Part shown: positions 1-25,689 of the stretch, piece after piece
How the letters are laid out: each line of letters opens with the position of its first letter
Numbering within the stretch: position 1 is the first letter of the stretch
Assembly (NCBI RefSeq): GCF_033807715.1
Contig: NC_084592.1
Location: forward strand, 28,466,419-28,530,418
Length of the DNA: 64,000 nucleotides
Source of the DNA: Cololabis saira
Taxonomy: Eukaryota > Chordata > Actinopteri > Beloniformes > Belonidae
Direction of reading: 5' to 3'
The notes under the pieces: generated by a model
Told to the model about the DNA's origin: nothing
The model's database searches: none
The model's input: the letters and a program-made list of their open reading frames with translations, nothing else
Program-made: the position numbers and the translations under genes

Positions 1-59
1 CAGGCCTCGTACCGCCTCCACCCGCTTTTATTTGTCCTCGTTTGTTTTTCGACACCCAG
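1..59 (+). other. possible exon end (strong donor-like site)
   Basis: The sequence reads ...acacccag|gtgagaagt at 59/60, a near-consensus 5' splice site at the window edge. No recognisable protein is encoded in the 59 nt, so this is only a candidate. Confidence 0.15.
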
Positions 60-365
60 GTGAGAAGTGGGCAGGTTGGGGTGAAGCTGCTGTGACGTAC
101 TCGATTGCGCAACCCCTTTGTTTGTGTCGGCGCTGATGAGAAATCAGCTGGAGCCGCGAGCGGCTGAGAAAAAAACAGAGCGCCTGGTAGAACTGGTCGT
201 TCCTTATCGCCGGTCTACATCCCTTTTTAATTCTCTTCTCAGCCACCAAGTTTATGAACATCTGCACCTCAGAGTTGGATCACCAAAAAGACGTTTGTGC
301 TGTATAATAAAATCGCTGCGAGTTGTTCTCGCGCTGACTCCCGCTTCCTGATTCAAACGTCATAC

Positions 366-480
366 GGCCCCGCCCCCCGACCAATCGGTGGCGTGGAGGG
401 TGATGACGTCAGATACAGGGCCGACTCAGCACGCTCAGAACCTCGGCAGAAAAGGTACAGAAAAAGTATATACTTGGCCA
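366..480 (+). promoter_or_regulatory. promoter-like cluster: GC box, CCAAT, CRE, TATA-like
   Basis: Within about 110 bp there is ggccccgcccccc (from 366), CCAAT (381-385), a perfect palindromic CRE TGACGTCA (404-411) and GTATATAC (466-473). The surrounding 1-560 is richer in GC and CpG than the flanking DNA. The spacing fits transcription to the right, starting near 495-500. It may drive an untranslated first exon of calcrl 4.4 kb downstream, or a different gene; no transcript evidence is available. Confidence 0.4.
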
Positions 481-642
481 GCCTTTACCCGTCTCGGCCC
501 GTAGTGGAAAACAAGCAAGACGGGGGCGTAGCGAGTAGAACCGCGCAGAGTAGGTGCTAGTGGAAAAGGGCCAAGGCTTCACCATGTTGTTTGTTTGGTG
601 TATAGAAATACAGTTAAGGTCAAAATGTTTATCCCCACTTAA

Positions 643-1143
643 AGGGGACCTATTATGGCATCTAATACCTATTTTAAAAAGGGCTTGAATGTCTTAAAAA
701 CAAGCTTTTGATTGTTTTTGCTAAATAAATTAGAAATTCAGCCTCTGAGCCATGTCTTTATCATCCCATTCTCTAACCTCATTATCAATGTGGGATTCTG
801 AGTGGGCGGGGCTATGATAATGAGGCTCTGTGCTGATTGGCTGCCTGAATGACGCGATACACTGCTACGGAAAAATGGCGGAAGCTCCGGCCGGCGGAGT
901 TAGTTGTGGGCGTGGTTTCACGCATCGGAGGCCAACCGATGTAAATTGTGCCCGTCGTTACGTAACGAGCCCGATTCTGAACGGCTCGTAGAATCCACAT
1001 CCCACTGGATGGCTCATCCGGGCGGCTGTACAGACACTGCAGAATTTGGTTGCTTTCCTCCTTCTCTGAGTTGGCAGGCTGAGGGGAGACCACTTTATAT
1101 ATGTTAAAGCAAGAGAAAACGTGATTTTCATAATAGGTCCCCT
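643..1143. mobile_element. TTAA-flanked MITE, family 1 copy A
   Basis: The inverted ends are AGGGGACCTATTATG and CATAATAGGTCCCCT. TTAA stands immediately outside both (639-642 and 1144-1147), as for piggyBac-type integration. It is about 501 bp with no transposase. It shares both ends and inner blocks (ctctgtgctgattggct, ttgtgggcgtggtttca) with the copy at 60880-62081. Confidence 0.8.
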
Positions 1144-1147
1144 TTAA

Positions 1148-2326
1148 TGAAAATCAAATATAACTTAACTTTTCAATGAACATTGCTTTAACCAACAGCG
1201 TTTATAGTTTATTTGGTTCCACAAGAACAAAGACAAATATCTTTTAAGCTGATATATTTTACTGATGCAAAGGCCAAAATAATTGGCTTTTGGACAATTA
1301 GTAATAATTAGTGCAACCTTTGTGACTTACACGTGACATAAATCTCACAGGGTAATTCCTAACTAAATTGACGTGACATTTGAGGAATGATAGCTCCTTT
1401 ATGCCTTTCATCTAAATGACTTTGTTTCCGAGCCTGGACATTAACCTTGAGCTTCCTACACATATTCTCGATGGAGTTAAGATACGAGCCCTGATAGAGC
1501 CCCTCTTGGATCAAGCTGTGGAAAAATTGAGTCAGGGTTAATGGTTAGGGTTAGGATTAGGGTTTATGGTCACTGTCTGTGGGAACTCCGTTTCTTGGGT
1601 TGGAGGTCTCTTTCTTCCGTCATCAAACAAAAGCAGCTTCCATGTGTCTCAAGTTTGGTCTCAGAGCAAAAGACAAAACTTCCTGTTGTGGAAAAACCTA
1701 TTAAACGCTTTTTAATATGTATGGACTGAAACTGAGTGTATCTAAGTTTCCAAGAATAACACTTGAGAGATGAGCCAGATTTCAGTAGATTTAATTAAGT
1801 AGTTGGATGCAAATGGGTCAGAACATACATCAGGTGTGTCGATGCAGAATGACAACAAACAAAGGAAGCATTATGATTTTAAAGCATAAATTATGATTCA
1901 TTCTTACGATTCTGCAGACTCAGTTCTCTGTACAAGGCTACATTTGCTCTTCACAGTAGTTTTGGTTTAATCCAAGTGGCCAAGTCAAAATTTTCCATCA
2001 CACTTCCAATACTTCTTCCTGAATGACCTCACAACATCAACATCAACAAATAATCATCTTTGCATACATTGGGCTCCTTGACATCTCTCACTATAGTTCT
2101 CCCCAGTTTATTTGAAAATCCATATTTGTTTATAAGATAAATCGTCTTCATGTACTGTAAATCCAGCTGTTGAAGACAGTGAAACCCACAAGTGACAGTA
2201 CAGTCTTCTCGCTTCAGATGAGCCTCCACTATCTTCTGAGAGTCCCAGGCTGATTTATTTACTTTTTGGTGTAAAGTTTCATTTTGTATGAAGAAAAACA
2301 TTATATAAATAAAAATAACATGCATA
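1148..2326. other. AT-rich flank, no gene recognised
   Basis: I see no coding exon here. The only notable feature is a short degenerate telomere-like run at 1535-1565. Confidence 0.5.
1535..1565 (+). repeat. degenerate telomere-like TTAGGG repeats
   Basis: The run contains ggttagggttaggattaggg, about four imperfect TTAGGG units. It is short and isolated. Confidence 0.5.
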
Positions 2327-2334
2327 CTCCTTGG

Positions 2335-3108
2335 TAGGGGTGGGTATTGGGAAGGACCTCACGATACGATACGCATCACGATACTTGAGCCACGATACGA
2401 TACACATTGCGATATCCCGATTATGCGATATCCCGATTATTATATTCTACATAGTTCACCGAAAAATTTAAAAATGCATTACACATCTTAAAATCCAAGT
2501 TGTATATATGTACATCAGATGATAGTGATGGATCTTAAAATCCGAGTTGCACGTTCATCAGATTATAGTGACAATTCATGGCACAAACTGAGTCAAAACA
2601 ATGTTTTATTATAACTATACAAGCTAAAGTTACAACATATTTGTATATGTTTTTCATATTATTTACATCATATGAAATTAACATTAAATTTAGTATGAGG
2701 TTGCTTTAATTATGTGGAAAATGATAATAAACACAAGAAAGATGGGTACTAAAACCAAGGACAGGCACAGTGATCATTCAGTATAGATATAAATCCATAA
2801 ATAAATAAACCTCTGTCCATTATTTTTCATTTTTTAAGGACAGGCAATTGTGTTATATAAAAAATAAATTATAAAATGAAATAAAACGTGAAATAAAACC
2901 TGAGCTCAGTGCAGGGCCCTCCCAGGTTTGGTAGAGAGTGGCAATGCCCAGGACTGTCACTTAGGTAGGAGCACTGGGTGGTATAATGGGAAAAAGATCG
3001 GGGATAAAAAAAAAAAAAAAATCGATATTCAAATTTTGAATATCGATATTGAATCGGCTGGAAAAGTATCGCGATATATTGCCATATCGATATTTTTGCC
3101 CACCTCTA
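2335..3108. mobile_element. hAT-type non-autonomous element (MITE)
   Basis: The ends are TAGGGGTGGG and CCCACCTCTA. An identical 8-bp duplication, ctccttgg, lies at 2327-2334 and 3109-3116, the hAT signature. The subterminal regions are rich in cgatacgat and cgatatcg motifs. The 774-bp interior carries no transposase frame. Confidence 0.88.
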
Positions 3109-3116
3109 CTCCTTGG

Positions 3117-4064
3117 GGAGTAGAGGTTAAACTGATTTAAAGCAAGTGGTTTTGGATTGAGAGAACCTCTCCTTCTCCTCTTGGGGGTTTTGACCTGGTT
3201 AATTTTGCTCCTCACCTTAGTGCTATTATTGTGTTCACACCAAAATGAACGCCACCGAGCAAGAAAATTGACTGTTTTAAGCAGCCTGTAGATGTGACGG
3301 CACCCTGTAAGTAGAGCAAATGTGGATCTGCATGGTGGGACGAAGCTTGAACGTGTGTAATTGCCCCATTACTTTGCTTTCTTTTTCAATCAAGCAGTTG
3401 TTGGATTTTTTTTTTCTTTTTAAAAAGGAAAATTGTAAGCACCTGAGATACTCTATTCTCAATCTCTTTATTTTTATTTATTTTTTTACTCTCTTGTCCT
3501 TGGCAGAAGAGGTCCCCCAAGGAGGTCTGTTGAGTCATGTGTGTTTAGTCCACTTTAGTACATTACTGCGATTACTGCAAGATGGTGATGAGTGTTGAGA
3601 GAAGAACGCTGGAAAAAAAAAGAAGAACGCTGGACGATCATTCACAGCTCTTTTATATTTTCAGATTCTCTGTTAAATCCATTTTCTTTAAAATCTGATT
3701 TCTGTAAAACCCACTCTATCAAAATACACAATATGAACATCAGTAAGAGACCATTAAGACATGTGCTTTATTGTTGAAAACTGCATTGCGTTAGTTCCAT
3801 TCCCCCATTTCTCTGTTGCCGAGCTGGTCCGCTAAATTTAATTACATACCACATGTTGTACAGGGAAGCGGTGACCTAGTTCCACTGATTTATAAAAGAC
3901 ACTTGTAGTTCCACTCTTGAATGCCATACACTCTACCCAGTTGGATCTTGTTCAGGTTCCCTTTGTCTCTCCGATCAGCCTCACTGCTACAGATTCATAC
4001 AACAACCTGGTTCTGGCTGAAAAGTGATGAGGGAACTTCTTGCTAGTACCGTGATGTATTAATA

Positions 4065-4101
<37 letters not shown>

Positions 4102-4856
4102 ACATACATACACATACATAAAACACAAAAGCAACAAATTAATCTTTTGGGAGAGTTGTGTATTGAATATCTGAAGCCAGTGAGGCTCCAGGCATTAGCA
4201 AACTCACTGTTTTGAAAAAAAAAAATTTGCACTAGCTGAGGCTTCGATTTGAATTCTGGCTCGTCTGCTATGCAGCAGCCCGGAAATCCCAGTGGTCTGC
4301 AGCTTTACTCCAAACCTCGCTCTGGGGGGCTCCTTTGCTGAGATGCAAGCATCACCTTTGAAAGTTAAATGTGTGAATGCACTTAGAATTTATAAGTGTC
4401 GTTACAGTTGAGACTGTGTGACGGAGACTGAGTGGAGTATAAAAACACACATGAGGAGTAAGAATGCGTCCTTGCGTTACTTTTGTCAGGACACTGGAGC
4501 TTCCCTGCAACGATGGGGCTCTGCTGGCCTCATTCTACTGGCATGTTTTGTCAGCTGTGATATTCTTCAATCACTAAGCCAAGTACATTGTTGGAGCATT
4601 TAATTTCAGACTGATCCGCAACAACACACACAGACAGAGATGTCTGTCCCGCAGTTCATCCCGTCTCATCCATGTGGACTGATCCAGAAATCTGCATGTT
4701 GTTGTTAATAAATGTTTATAACAAGGCTGTTTAGCCTGAGTTTAAGTAACCCTGTGGTCTAATCCCAGCTAAATTTGGCTATGATGGTAACTATAGTAGC
4801 AATATTTGGCTGTATGGTCTTTTGCAAGTGTTTCAGCTGTTTGTTCTCTGTTCCAG
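3117..4856. other. calcrl upstream region, no further exon recognised
   Basis: This holds AT-rich DNA and an (AT)n/(TG)n microsatellite at 4068-4100. TATAAAA at 4438-4444 is a possible core-promoter motif upstream of the first coding exon, but I found no clear leader exon with a donor site. Confidence 0.4.
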
Positions 4857-4890
4857 ATCTGCAGCTGGTAAACTACCAACTGGCTTTGTC

Positions 4891-17101
<12,211 letters not shown>

Positions 17102-19042
17102 CCGCGACCCTCTCTCAAGACTCCATCCATCCTCCCAGCCTTCAGAAGATGTGCAGCATGTTTGGAGGGAGAGTCACCGGCTCCCACAACGTCAGAGGAA
17201 ATGAGTGGAGGAGGAGGATGGCGCACACTCGGACTCTCACTCTGTCGCACCCAAACGGGCACTGCTTCTCCTGCACGCCGTTTGTCAACTGAGTTGTTTC
17301 ACTTTGGACCGTAACGCATTCTGATATTCATAATAATAGTTGCAGTTTTTCTACCCAACAAAATAGTTTTTGAATGGACTAAGTGACTGCTATTTTGTTT
17401 TTTATCCTTTCAGCATCATGATGTGCACAAGAAGCCTATGAATACACTGTACTTTTTTTTTGACACTGTTAGTGCCATACCAAGAAATCTTGCCTCTTAT
17501 TTACTTTTTTTGCAGGAAAAAATTCAAATGTAGATAGAACATCAAGCAGGTGCATCATAATATATTAAAACTATATTATATTGCTTATTTTACATGTTAA
17601 ACTTAATTTATCGAACCATATTTTTAGTTTATTAAATGAAAACAGAATTAGGATCTATTTCCAGCAACACAAACTTTCACAGCATTCTTGTGCATTTCTT
17701 CGGCTGATTCTGTACGTGCAGTGCAGGGCTGGACCCAAATAGTCCCATATTTGTCAAAACATTTGTGGACATGCAATGATTAATTTAGGAATGAAACGAC
17801 AAAGAAAGAGCCCTCACTCCATGTTGGCCGTAAATGTCATCTGCAGTGATGCCACAGTTCATTTCAGCTGTTGGGAGGAAAGCAACACGGCATTCTGCTC
17901 AGCGTGCTCGACAGCTGTTACGGGAAGCAAAATACAGGATTTTCGATGACATTTGACAATTTGCTGCTTTTGATTTTCACCCTTACTAAACATAATGCCA
18001 CACATAGTGAGCCTGTAACTGCAGCAGAGCTCCCTGACGAGTCAGGGCTGTCCCTGCTGAACCAACGCCTCGGCCGTTCAAGTGAATATTGCTTCTCGAA
18101 TACGTATCACACATTTTTCCGAGAATATTCACAATCACGCAGCCAGGGCCAGGACACATGTGGCATCCGCGGTGCATTCGCACATGCATTGTGCACGACA
18201 AGTAACTTCCAAGCCTTAATTTGGCAGAAGGTGGGCGCGGAGGCCTAGTGTGGGGGTCCGGGTCCAGAGGCTCACAGGCGGAGCCCAAACCTCTCAGAAC
18301 CTCATTCTCGGTGCGGTTCAGCTCCAGGTACCAAACTATACTCCCTAGAAGGGTTTCTTGTCCCTGCAGTCGAAGCCAGCAATATTTGTTCTCTTCCCAG
18401 TCCATTATGTACTGGGTATTCGGGCCAGCCCGCCTGCAGTCACTGCAGCTGATGTACAGAACCACATGTACACATCATTTGCAGAGATCATCATGATGAT
18501 GCTGATGTTGGACCTTTATTTGTACCAACATGTACAAAACACAAGATAGCTGTGGTGCCACTCGGTGGCTTAGTTTCATCATAGAAACACCATTAAATAA
18601 ATAAAATAAAACAGGGAATTCAATATTTTTTCCACTGCACCTTGTAAGTTACATTTAAGGAGCTGGGTTTGTTGGACATTAACGTATCACATTCCCTTTT
18701 ATGCCTCACTGCCATTTTTGCTCTCACTCTTACCAAATACAGTCAGGTATCACTGAGATGAGTGTTGTGACTGAGAGCAGCACAGTGTTTAGAAAATGCA
18801 GAATTTTGTGTGTTTTAAAAGGACTTGACCGAATGAATGAGAGTGTTTTATATATAAAAAAAAAATGTTTCAATTTTAGCACCGTGCTCACATGCTTTTA
18901 AAACTGTTATGTAATCTGCTCGATGTCATTCTGCTTCTTCACAGTGCTATTTTCTGTGTAAGAGGATGGTTTTTATGCCTCATTTTACTTCCAGGCCTCA
19001 TTTTCAAGGCCACTTCAAAGCTATAATAATTAATTCAATAAA
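17102..19042 (+). other. calcrl: probable calcrl 3' UTR
   Basis: No long conserved frame follows the stop codon, and the DNA is AT-rich as expected of a 3' UTR. Canonical AATAAA signals occur at 19037-19042 and 19546-19551, and an ATTAAA at 20871. I cannot tell which is used, so the transcript may extend to about 20.9 kb. Confidence 0.45.
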
Positions 19043-21430
19043 GTATCTTAAGTTAGTCTTATATTTGTTTACTGCAAAAAAACAAACTTAATTTTGGATT
19101 AGAGCCTCCGTGTTTGGCCGAGTCAGTGCACCAAGGCTGGCTTGATTACGTTTGCAAAGTGTGCATCTTCTCCCTTGTGTTCAGTCAAAAGCATGCTTTA
19201 AGGCCAGTATGGAGGATTGATTATTTTATTGTTAAAAATCCAGGAGGCTGGAGAAGCGGTATCAATTGAAGTGCATTAAAAATGGATTCAAATTTGACGT
19301 GGAGTAAAGAAAGCACGTTTCCTGCAGCAAATGAAGCAAGTCAAGACTTCTGGCACCAAAGAGATAGAAACTGGGGATGAAAGAATAACCCAGAGGAGTT
19401 TAGCTCCTCACAGCTTAGTACATAAAAAAAAAGGGGTCAGCTTTCATTCTGCTTTCAATGCCGTTTTTAAGGCTTTGTGCTATTTTTCTACTGTGGACGT
19501 ACAAATCAATTCATTGCTTTTTTTGCAATCTGTTTTTTTTCTTTAAATAAATATATCTAAGAATGTGCTGAAAAATGGAGAGGTGGCCACCCAGCCCAAC
19601 TCTGAAGATTATTTTTATTTTTACCCCAGGTGTGGGGCAAAGATAAGACAAGGGCAACAGTGCTGAGTTCAGATGATGATGCTGCGTTACGGTGTCTCGC
19701 TTTGTCAGGCTTAACTATCAGAGGATGTACCATGCATCATTTTAAAAAAACACATTTTCCATACTGCTGGGAATACAAGTCTCTATCAGCTGATGTAAAT
19801 ACTTATATGAATCCAACATCTCTTCCCAGAGACTCTGAACATGTGAGAGAGTGTGTGCATGATTTATATATATATGTACATATACAGTATTTATGGAGTA
19901 TGCTATACTCAGAACCAGGAACTCTCAACATGCTACTGTACCCGTTTCCCTCTCACCTCTGTTGGGTTATGTAACCTCTCTAATTTTCCGTGCTCGAAAA
20001 GCATGAGGCGGATAAGCTTGAACTGTCCAAAGAAACCATCGTCCAACAAAGAATGTCAATACCATTTAGACTGATGACTATTTGTTTACCTGGGATCATG
20101 CGCATCACCGTTTTTCAGTCTTCAGTACAACTGTGATGACCTACAGTAACTGCACAAACCTAAAAGTGACATACATGGACAACATGTGTTCACGGTGTTT
20201 AAAGCCACAGATACTGTGTGCGATCAGCCAGCAGCATAACTTTTTGTCTTTCATGTCAAATCTTTAGGACAGTTTCTACATTTAAAAAAAAAAAAACCCA
20301 CCCACCCTGTATTTATGGCCGTCACTGTACTGCTTTAATTTAATGATATATTTGCAGAGACAGAATTTTGACGTTTTCATCAAAAGTCATGTACTGTTTG
20401 TGATGCATTAAAAATCATTTATGAAGTAATTTCATCCAAACTGTGGAAAAAACCAGAAGCTTTTGGCAATTGTAGTAAATCTTGTATATCATTCACGTTG
20501 TATATTTATGTGTGAAATGTTTTTTTCATTTGACTCTTCATGGAGTTTGTAAAGTCCCCCAGTGACACTTTGGTAAAGTATTGTGAAGTATGACAAAAGC
20601 ACTGAGGACAGTGTCTGTGGTGTTTTGTCTATACTGTACTGTATCTACCTTCGATGGTCTCGACACGTTGACTCCACACTGCTGTTTGAATGTAAATGGT
20701 TCTCTTTAAGTTCTGGATGTGAAGAACGTTTTCTATATATCCATTGTATGATTGAATTAGACAATGTTGCTATCTTATATGTATTTGCCTACCAATACAG
20801 TATAGCACAGCATTTGCCTTGACTCACTTACATTTTCAAACACAATTTTTCTGGGACATAAAGAAAGAAAATTAAAAAAAAGATTCTAACATTTACTTTG
20901 ACTTAATTGAGCACACCCCCTGATAATCAGTGTCTAATGTATTTCATTTGTTCTACAATGTTTTACATCTATTTTTGAATTCCACCTCCTGCAACACATA
21001 ACTAAGAAAATTGGTAGCCTACGGGAAAAAATGAGAATTGCACTTTTTTTTTTCTTTTTAAAGCAACAAGACTAAAAGTCAGGCTCGGTGATTGTATGGG
21101 GTCATATAAGTGCTCTTGACTAAGGTCATTTTTGAGTTTTGAGTTCAATACAGAAAAGGTACACTGAGATTTTAGAGCAACATAAGGTGCCAGCAAGACC
21201 ACGTCTTTTTTTCCCAGGACTCCCTTACATTTTTCAGCCTTTAACAAGAAAATGAGAACTGGGTTAAGGCCCTGTTATGCATCTGTCTAGAACACTGGAG
21301 TTGAAGCATCAGGTTGGACAAATGCTAAAATAAACAAAACAGTTGCCTCAACTAACCAAACTTGCCTATCAAAAAATAAATAAAACCATGAGACAATCAC
21401 TTACCTTCCTAACTACAAAAACAAACCAAA
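19043..21430. other. calcrl 3' flank or extended 3' UTR
   Basis: AT-rich DNA with alternative poly(A) signals at 19546 and 20871. No protein-coding exon is recognised. Confidence 0.4.
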
Positions 21431-22216
21431 TTAAATATGCAAGCAGCGATGAACGGGCCCTCGCACTCACGGCCACCGCCCCCCATAAGCATATCAGAAA
21501 TGACACCACCCACGACTTCCTATGTCAAACCATTCAAAAGTTATAGCAGAAAAAAGGGACAACCAATCAGAAGAAGGGGCGGGGCTAATTCAGGCCAATG
21601 AAGGTCAAGGACTCCATACAGAATCTGATGACACCACCCACGACTCTCTATGTCAAACCATTCAAAAGTTATAGCAGAAAATCGGGACAACCAATCAGAA
21701 GAAGGGGCGGGGCTAATTAAGGCCAACGAAGCTTAAGGACTCATTACAGAGTCCCCTGACACCACCCACGACTCTCTATGTCAAAACAATCAAAAGTTAT
21801 TACGGTTCGGGCCGTATTAACTGCCGAAGGAAGGCATAAATTTCATCAAAATGACACGATTAATTCAAAATGGCCGACTTCCTGTTCGGTTTCTCGACAT
21901 GACGCCCAGAGACTTTTCTTTAAGTTGTGACATGATACAGGTGTGTACCGATTTTCGTGCATGTACGACAAACCGCATTGTGGGGATTGAGGCACAAAGT
22001 TTTCAAGGGGGTGCTGTTGAGCTATTTTGCCACGCCCATTAATGTAAACCATTAAATATCAAATTTTTCGCCAGGCCTGACTTGCATGCAAAATTTGGTG
22101 ACTTTTTGGGCACGTTTAGGGGGGCAAAAAGGCCTTCCTTTTGTCAGAACAATAAGAAGAAGAAGAAGAATTCCTACAGATACAATAGGGCCTTCGCACT
22201 GCAAGTGCTCGGGCCC
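21431..22216. repeat. GGGCCC-ended modular repeat, copy 1
   Basis: It starts at tgcaagcagcgatgaacggg and ends at aagtgctcgggccctaatt. The left half holds tandem units of about 105 bp, each starting near acaccacccacgactc and containing aaccaatcagaagaaggggc. The right half holds the blocks ttcaaaatggccgacttcct and gccaggcctgacttgcatg. It joins head-to-tail to copy 2. Confidence 0.85.
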
Positions 22217-22946
22217 TAATTAAAGCTGCGATGAACGGGCCCTCGCACCCTTGTGCACGTTCAGGCTGCAGTGGAAGCGCTTGTATGACTTGCATGTAGA
22301 TGTCTTCAGGCCTGGACATTTAGCAGATGACACCAGCCACGACTCTTTATATCAAACCATTCAAAAGTTACGGCAGAAAGTAGGAACTATCAAATATGGA
22401 CCAATCAGATGAAGGGGCGGCACACTTTTTGGCGTCTAGCGTCACCACGGTAACGCTTTTGACTGAGAAAAGAAATGCGCGTCGTCGCAGGATGGAGACG
22501 CACATTTTGATGTATAACACACCTGGGTGCACGTTACGGTTCGGGCCGTATTAACTGCAGAAGAAATGGCATAAATTGCGCCAAAATTACACGATTAATT
22601 CAAAATGGCCGACTTCCTGTTCGGTTTCGGCCATGGCGCTAGGAGACTTTTCTATAAGTTGCGACATGATACAGGTGTGTAGTGATTTTCGTTCATGTAC
22701 GTCAAACCGTATTGTGGGGCTTGAGGCACAAAGTTTTCTAGGGGGCGCTGTTGAGCCATCTTGCCACAGCCATTATTGCAAACCATGAAATATCAAATTT
22801 ATCGCCAGGCCTGGCTTGCGTGCAAAATTTGGTGACTTTTGGGGCACGTTTAGGGGGGCAAAAAGGCCCTCCTTTTGTCGGAAAAATAAAGAAGAAAGAA
22901 TTCCTACAGATACAATAGGGCCTTCGCACTGTAAGTGCTCGGGCCA
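22217..22946. repeat. GGGCCC-ended modular repeat, copy 2
   Basis: A direct continuation in the same orientation, sharing the aattaaagctgc junction. It includes the gtaacgcttttgactgagaa and gttacggttcgggccgtatt module that is missing or shortened in copy 1. Confidence 0.85.
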
Positions 22947-23492
22947 TAATTAAAGCTGCAAGCAGCGATGAACGGGCCCTCGCACTCATGGCCACAGCCC
23001 CCCGGGTTCCCCCCACATTCCTAGGTCAATAATACTATAAAAAGTGCCTTTGCTGTTCACAAAAAAACTCAACTTATCATCATAAGCATATCAGAAAGGA
23101 CACCATCCACGACTCTCTTTGTAAAACCATTCAAAAGTTATTTCAGAAAATAGGAACTATGAAATATCGACCAATCAGAAGAAGGGGCGGAGCCAATTTA
23201 CACCAATGAAGGTTCAGGACTCTTAATTCTGTCCGTATCACAACCCTTTTACAACAAGTTTTCTAGGGGGCGCTGATGAGCCATTAGGCCACGCCCATTA
23301 ATGCAAACCATTAAATATCAAATTTTTCGCCAGGCCTGGCTTGCATGCAAGATTTGGTGACTTTTGGGGCACGTTTAGGGGGGCAAAAAGGCCCTCCTTT
23401 CGTTGGAAGAAAGTCGGAAAATAACGAGGAAAAAAAAAAAAAAATTCCTACAGATACAATAGGGCCCTAACGGCCTAAGTGCTCGGGCCCTA
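22947..23492. repeat. GGGCCC-ended modular repeat, copy 3 (short)
   Basis: The third head-to-tail copy, internally deleted. It keeps one acacca/cgactc unit, the ccaggcctggcttgcatg block and the terminal tcctacagatacaatagggc. Confidence 0.85.
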
Positions 23493-25689
23493 ACTAGAAT
23501 AAGAGTAAATGCCACCCAACCCCTATGAACTCACATCATTATCGTACGGGTAGCATCAGAAGGTGAGTGGTTGGGAGAGGGAGATGTGAATGAGCCTCTC
23601 CCAGGTCCTTCAACATCCTGGCATTTTTCATTCATAGGTGCATATGCTATGCAACGGAAGACCTCACCAATCCAGGTCAATTAGCATACAATACACCATG
23701 TACCACGCTGGAGAATACCAGGAGGATTTTTGCATCAAAAGTACAAGACTCTATACTGTTGCAATCCTTCAGATGTATTTGCAGGAATAATGGGATAAAA
23801 TAAATGAAATGCTTCATCACTTTGTATCTTTAATGCAATATGATGGATTTAGCCGTTTTGTTGTATGTTAAATTCAAACTCTTAATTGCTGCATGTTATT
23901 AAGGAAACTGCATAGTTGCTTTACAAGGCAGTGCAAGGCTTTTCCTAAATGTCCTCTTATATTTAGAGCAAAACTCAATGCGGAAGTCTTGTAAAGGTGC
24001 TACGATTTAAATGCTTGAAATCGTTCAGTTTAGTGAAGTCAACTGAGCTACTATAAGATCACACTGAGACTGAGTTTTGGAGCTAATTTGACACCTCTGT
24101 GGCTCTGTGCTGGACCACTGTAATGAGAAACATCTGCCACTTTGGCAGAGAGTCCCCACAGTAACTGTCAAAAGGAAATGTTGTTCAGTTCCCAAATCCC
24201 TCTTGTTGTGAGGAGCTGGAGAAAAGTATCTCACAATAATGCAAATTATAATACACCACAAAACACCCAATTTACCCAAGTTACTGACTTGAGAAATATT
24301 CAGAGCAGAAGTCAGCTGTGTATAAAGATGGCAAACATATTTAGACACCTGATGAAGAAAATAGTGAACGTGAAATGGCACAGACTGTTACATGGGAACA
24401 TTGATTCTAATCATAATTCTTTACATTTTAGATATATATAAGATATATTTCTCTTGTTTGACCTCTTTAAATGATAACCACAGCCTCACACGCTGACATA
24501 CACGTCCACTGGTGTCAGCTCCACTAAACATCCACCTGAATATCCTGTCACTCTGAATTGATTAAGAATTACACTTTGCAAAACATGAAAATCGAGGCTG
24601 GCTTATGTTTAGCTATGAAAGTATTCCGCCAACACTTGAACCCAAGTAATCAAAATGCTGTTGTGAAAGTATGTTGATATGAAGCTTAAATTAGTGTAGT
24701 TGTAATGGGATTATTAATGAGATGTATCTGAAGTTGTAATTGGATAGCACATTTGTGCAACAAAGACGATTTCAAACTTTCAATAAGGACACCAACGACA
24801 CTATTTATATAGACATCATATAGACATCTTGATGAGATTTCTATGATGTGCATCAGTCAAAATACCACAAAGAAACAGTATAAACTCCTTTGCAAATATG
24901 TCTTCACAGATCTTTTCACAGCAGCCAGTTTTAGGGGGTGAACTGAGCTACTTAAGGCTACTTCAACTTGGGGTAGACTACATGGCTCTTTTCTCTTTAA
25001 TAGCTTTGTGCTCCCCACTTCTGACATACAGCCAGTCCAACATCATATAAAGTTTGGTGGTGATAAAAATAAATACATTTGTTTTCTCTTCAGAAATCCA
25101 AGTTTATGCTTCCAAGCTGAGAAAAATGCTTTTTTTTCTTCCTTTTTTCCACTATGTGGGCCATGTAAGATGTTGTGTTTTGCATATGAAAAGAAGAAGA
25201 AGAAAAAACCCTGCTATATGACCCATCATGATTGTAGTCTTTTCCTGTCTCTGCTTTGAAACAAAAGAAGCTCACCAGTGAAAGGAGAGCAAAGTTGCTT
25301 TTTAAAGTTGAACTTTCTGTCCAAGAATGCTTACATAATGCCATTTCAAAAGCTGCTCTTTAATGAGTTCAAAAGTTCATCCACCACCATCTATCTGTAC
25401 AACCAGACAAAGAAATTCCACCAGCAGCCTCGTCTGCCTCACTTTGACCGATTACATCACCCCCACCCCCCCGCAGCCGTCATTCACTAAATGCTCCAAC
25501 GCAGAAAGCAATTGGAGATGATGAGAGGAATTTCTTTTTTTACCCAGTAAGTTTAATTATATTACTCCAGCAAAATCTGTACAAATAGAGCTTTTCGTCA
25601 GAAATGCCAATAGAGAAGGCCCACATTCCTGCTGCTACTAGGACTACTTTTTAGCATGCATTGCATCTGCAGCTCACACTGGCTTTAAG

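Noticed and set aside
17871..18248. 125-codon frame after calcrl
   Set aside because: It lies in the probable 3' UTR and has no conserved features.
21431..23492. Possible CRISPR array or satellite
   Set aside because: Units are long and variable with fixed outer ends, and the context is eukaryotic; it is a transposon-like repeat array.
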